A stretch of 64,000 bases of DNA from Eublepharis macularius (taxonomy: Eukaryota > Chordata > Lepidosauria > Squamata > Eublepharidae), in NCBI RefSeq assembly GCF_028583425.1, contig NC_072793.1, positions 172,957,681 through 173,021,680 on the forward strand. The letters are read 5' to 3'. Of the stretch, positions 60,694-64,000 are shown in pieces; the stretch's first letter is position 1; each line of letters starts with the position of its first letter. Under the pieces are notes generated by a model. The model had not been told where the DNA came from and searched no databases. It saw only the letters and a list, made by a program, of their open reading frames with translations. A program made the translations under genes and the position numbers.

Positions 60694-61105
60694 GCCAATG
60701 TGGTGTAGCAGTTAGTGTTGGACGGGTAGCTAGGAAACCCAGATTCAAATCCCCTCTCTAAGAGCCAAGCTACAAGTGACGCCTTACACGGGTTGGACAC
60801 TTGTCAGTTTCCCTCAAGTTTTGATGGTTTTACAGCTTGGCTCTCCATTGCAGCTGCAAGACCAGGATGCCTACATTTCCCATCAAAACTTGAGGAAAGC
60901 TGACAAGTGTCCAACCTGTGTAAGACGTCACTTGTAGCTTGGCTCTAACACAGAAGCTTGCGGGGCCTGGGGCCAGACTCACACACACTCAGCTTGACCT
61001 ACCTTACAGGATTGTTGTGAAGATAAAATGGAGGCGAGGAGAATTATGGAGGCCGCTTTAGGTCATCACCAGGAAGAAAAACAGCATATAAATTAAGTAA
61101 AAAGA
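60694..61105 (+). repeat. Sauria SINE interrupted by a MITE
   Basis: The head GAGCCAATGTGGTGTAGCAG runs to 60760. The body then resumes with AACACAGAAGCTTG at 60948 and continues through CTACCTTACAGGATTGTTGT to AGCATATAAATTAAG. Confidence 0.85.
60756..60947. mobile_element. Palindromic MITE inside a Sauria SINE
   Basis: Starts AGAGCCAAGCTACAAGTGAC (60761) and ends in the complementary GTCACTTGTAGCTTGGCTCT (to 60946). The arms extend to about 75 bp (TTGGACACTTGTCAG; CTCAAGTTTTGATGG). CTCTA on both sides (60756-60760, 60943-60947) may be the target duplication, though a plain TA is also possible because the end overlaps it. No coding capacity; superfamily not fixed. Confidence 0.8.
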
Positions 61106-61199
61106 AATATTTCTTTAAAAAATGCTTAGAAAGCAATAGAAAAAAAGTAAAGTGCAACCTCTACCAAGGTTGCTAGAAAGAAGGAAATTCTACAAGAGA

Positions 61200-62640
61200 T
61201 CTGAAGTGTCCCTGATTTGTTTGGAGGTGGATGGATCTTGCATTTTAAGGGAATTTAAAGGGAATTTTTGTTTCTAGGAAAATATTTTCTCTCCCCCTCC
61301 ACAAGTCATCTCTGTCTTGTCAGGGAACAGCTACATAGTTAGATGGTCCTACCAAGGGGTTTCAGAATAGCCCAAAAAGCTTCCAGGCCAGCTAAAGAGC
61401 CACGGTTCCGGTTTCTATTTCAACTATTCTCTCTCTACACGCAGCACATGAACCACTGAGGTTCTGGGCAGGAAAGCAACTCTCCTTCGAGCTACCTCTG
61501 CAAAGAATAGCTGAACTCTACAGGAGAAGGCAAGGGATTGGGACCCCACCCAACGCAGAAAGTTACCCCCACTCCAGCTTGGGTTTTTGGGAGGGGGGGC
61601 TCTTAGAGCTTAAGAGGTTTTAGCCCCCTTTCCGAAAATAGTTTCAGGTGCATAGCTGTGCTGGTAGAACAGCAGGATTGGAGTCCAGTGACACCTGAGA
61701 GGCCAGCAAGAGCTTCAGGGCATACACTTTAGAGAGACAGCGCTCCTTTCTTCCGCCCCCTTCCTTGCAACCGCCCTCCGACCTTCTGGCTAAGAAACGC
61801 AGGCTCAGAGATCTCTACTCCTACTTGTACTGAAGACTCTGAACAGCTCGTCCCCTGGAAATCTTGCTAGTCTCTTAAGATGCCAGTGGATTCGAATCCC
61901 TTTTCCGAAAAGAAAATGCAAAAAGGTCCCTTTTGCAATCTCCACACACACACGCACCCCCCAAACTGGGACAAGCACCGAGAAGCTCGTAGGGGAGAAT
62001 TTGCAGGGGCAGCAACGCACCCCCCCCTTTAGTGCTATTCAAAGGAGCAGCCAGCTCTCTCTCCTCCCCCCACCCCCAACATGCCTCTCACCTCCCAAAT
62101 GTTGCAATTTGATTCCCCCCCTTCTTTTCCTGCTCCCCTTCTCTACAAGGCAGACCCACAGACCCCAATTTCCAAGTCCCCAAATGGGCGGAAGAGGAGG
62201 GAGGGGGCCTGTGGAGAGAGAGAGAAAGGCAAGAGATGCCCTGGCAGCCGCTCCCTTCCGGTTCCCAATTGGAGGGGGGATCCACCATATGCGTGGCACA
62301 AGCACGCGTGCAGCGAAGGAGAGCCGAATCTCCGTGGGGTGCTTGGCCACGTTCGACTGAATACTTGAAGTGTCTCTCTAGCCACATGAAGTCCCCAACC
62401 CTTCGGGCCATTGATCATTTTTAAGGGGCAAAGCTGCAGAATCCTGCACTGATAGGAGCGCTGCGCGTGAAAGGATCGCCTGTCTCTCGGCTCACTCCCG
62501 TCTTCCCAACCAAACCTACACATACAAAAGGAATCTTGAGTCTCTTCACTGTCGGCTTCCTCTGAATTCAGTCCTGGCTGGAGAAATTCAAGCATCTTGC
62601 CAGGATCTTTGTTTATTCGCTTCATTGCTATCCCGCCTTT
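61200..62640 (-). promoter_or_regulatory. GC-rich stretch upstream of unit E, possible promoter
   Basis: 61730-62620 is rich in G and C with scattered CpG and ATTGG/CCAAT sites (near 62267). It lies 4-5 kb upstream of the unit E leader exon on the minus strand. Overlapping frames on both strands (up to 160 codons) show no domain and look compositional. A diverged family A piece is at 61645-61740. No transcription start can be shown. Confidence 0.25.
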
Positions 62641-63044
62641 CTCCTTGAGGATTCGAGGCGGATTACAGAATTACCAAACAATGCAATGAAACTAGCGCAA
62701 TGCGTTCAATAAAGAACAAACGCTTTGGGAGGGGAGGAACTGCCTAAAATTTGATCACAGACATTAACAGTGAAATTCTAAGCAGAGTTACTCCAGTCTA
62801 CAACTGGATTCCTTTTGTAAAAAATACTCTCCTGTCCTGAATATTTTTGCACATTCTGCAGAACGATTGACAGGGCCCTACTGGCCATCTGGATTCACAC
62901 CATGGTAACCTCAGACTAAACTTTTGTAAGTCTCCCCTCAAAGGCAGCTCAGAGCCTCTAGCTAGTGCGAAACACCACTGCTGGGTTATTATCAGGAGCT
63001 AGGATGAATATTAATTCCATTGTGCTGTTACTCCACTGGCTACC

Positions 63045-63290
63045 AAGCTCAATTCAAGATCTGGCCCATCGCCTGCAAAGGCCTTCATAGCCTTGGCCCC
63101 TCACATCTGCAGGGCCGCCTCTTCCCCTCGGCTTCGCCACAGCAGCTTTGCGTATCTGAACAGGACCTTGTGCTGATACCACTTTGCCAATGGGCAAAAT
63201 CAACAGCTGCCCACTCCCAACATTCTCTGTCGTGCCCTCTCCTCTCAGCGCCCCTCCCATTGCTTCTCCTCAGGGCTTGTTTGAGTCTAT
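63045..63290 (+). repeat. LINE 3' region (CR1/L2-type)
   Basis: CAATTCAAGATCTGGCCCATC, CAGCAGCTTTGCGTATCTG and CCACTTTGCCAATGGGC are the plus-strand counterpart of 44560-44850. Confidence 0.6.
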
Positions 63291-63604
63291 CCCATTTTTT
63301 TTCCTGAAATGGCACACAAAGCCAAAAATCTGTCTTTCTCTTGCTAACAACCAAAAGTGTTTATTTTGTGGCCATGGCTTTACCTCCATTATTCTTTGCC
63401 ACTTTCTTTGTATGTAATATTTTGCTTCTGAGCCCTGTATTTCTGTCAAAAATGTTCTCTAACTGTTTTAAATTGCTCTGTTTTGTGTGGAAAAGAGGGA
63501 TCAAGAACTGCTCAGCAAGGGGGACTAAAAGGAAATACTAAGGAGAAGGTCTGTTATGGCAACTGTAGATTATAAAATATGGCTGCTGTGGTATGAACAC
63601 GGCT

Positions 63605-63960
63605 CATTTTGAGGGGGAATGCACAGGAATGCAGTTCCAGTAGTTCTCCAAAAGGTCTCATGTCAGGTGGCCCCGCCCACCTGATTTTTGGCCATTTGGG
63701 GCCTGTTTCACTCAATTTGGGCCCAAAATGGCCAGGATCAGGCCCAAAACAGCCAGGATTGGTCCTGAAACGGCCAAGATTGGGCCTCTGACAAGTAGTG
63801 GATCACCCTCCCACTCAGCAATAGCCCGATCCTAAACATTTTGAGCTCCTTTTTGGCTATTTTCAGCCCCCTTTTGCCATTTTGGGCCCAATTTTGGCTC
63901 TGAATGGCCAGGGTTTGGTCCAAAACAGCCAGGATAGAGGATGTCAGAGAGTGGGGCATA
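63605..63960 (+). repeat. hAT-MITE-related copy with short tandem units
   Basis: GGAATGCAGTTCCAGTAGTT and CATGTCAGGTGGCCCCGCCC are related to the 47131 MITE. 63700-63800 then holds about three units of 23-27 bp around GGCCCAAAA(T/C)(G/A)GCCAGGAT. Confidence 0.55.
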
Positions 63961-64000
63961 TGTAAATCAGTTATGCTAATGACACTTCTGGTGCTGGCAA

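Noticed and set aside
62143-62625. 160-codon minus-strand frame upstream of unit E
   Set aside because: It lies in a GC-rich possible promoter region, overlaps open frames on the other strand and shows no recognisable domain.

Overview
This window is vertebrate nuclear DNA, most likely from a lizard or other squamate. The evidence is several Sauria-type tRNA-derived SINEs, CR1/L2-type LINE 3' ends, hAT-type non-autonomous transposons, and a cluster of KRAB C2H2 zinc-finger genes. These genes share a short first coding exon (M-x-P-A-Q), a 127-nt KRAB-A exon and one large finger exon. Almost all open frames outside the finger exons look like chance or repeat-derived frames.

Layout, left to right. 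1-200: the decayed finger exon of a plus-strand unit whose front lies outside the window (unit 0). 3250-9780: unit A (leader exon, KRAB-A exon, finger exon); the reading frame stops in its first finger, so it is a pseudogene or a KRAB-only gene. 14838-20770: unit B, a diverged copy of unit A that has lost its KRAB exon and has a wrecked finger array. 23780-26580: unit C, a fused remnant with one intact KRAB-A exon but no leader, no B box and no fingers. 27720-38060: unit D, the best plus-strand gene, with leader, KRAB-A, KRAB-B and 13 good fingers; its exons join in phase to give 596 codons. 38060-50560: about 12.5 kb of repeat-rich DNA with no recognisable host gene. 50569-57733: unit E on the minus strand, convergent with unit D. 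It has an M-D-P-A-Q leader, a strongly diverged KRAB-like exon and 20 fingers; its exons join in phase to give 675 codons. 57740-64000: repeats plus a GC-rich stretch near 61.7-62.6 kb that may hold the unit E promoter.

Units D and E are expected to make DNA-binding nuclear proteins. D carries a fairly standard KRAB domain of the kind that recruits TRIM28. E has lost the usual KRAB recruitment residues and may act differently. Units 0, A, B and C show successive stages of decay in a tandemly duplicating cluster.

The most unusual structures are: (1) the diverged KRAB-like exon of unit E; (2) hairpins made by inverted finger linkers in the decayed arrays, amplified at a 180-bp period and with one compensating base-pair change; (3) three fold-back insertions from two different repeat families, all built as a single-copy head plus hairpin and all flanked by 10-13 bp direct repeats; (4) a stop codon lying inside a polyadenylation hexamer in unit E. 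No searches were run. Family names rest on recognition, and exon structures rest on splice-site sequence and phase.
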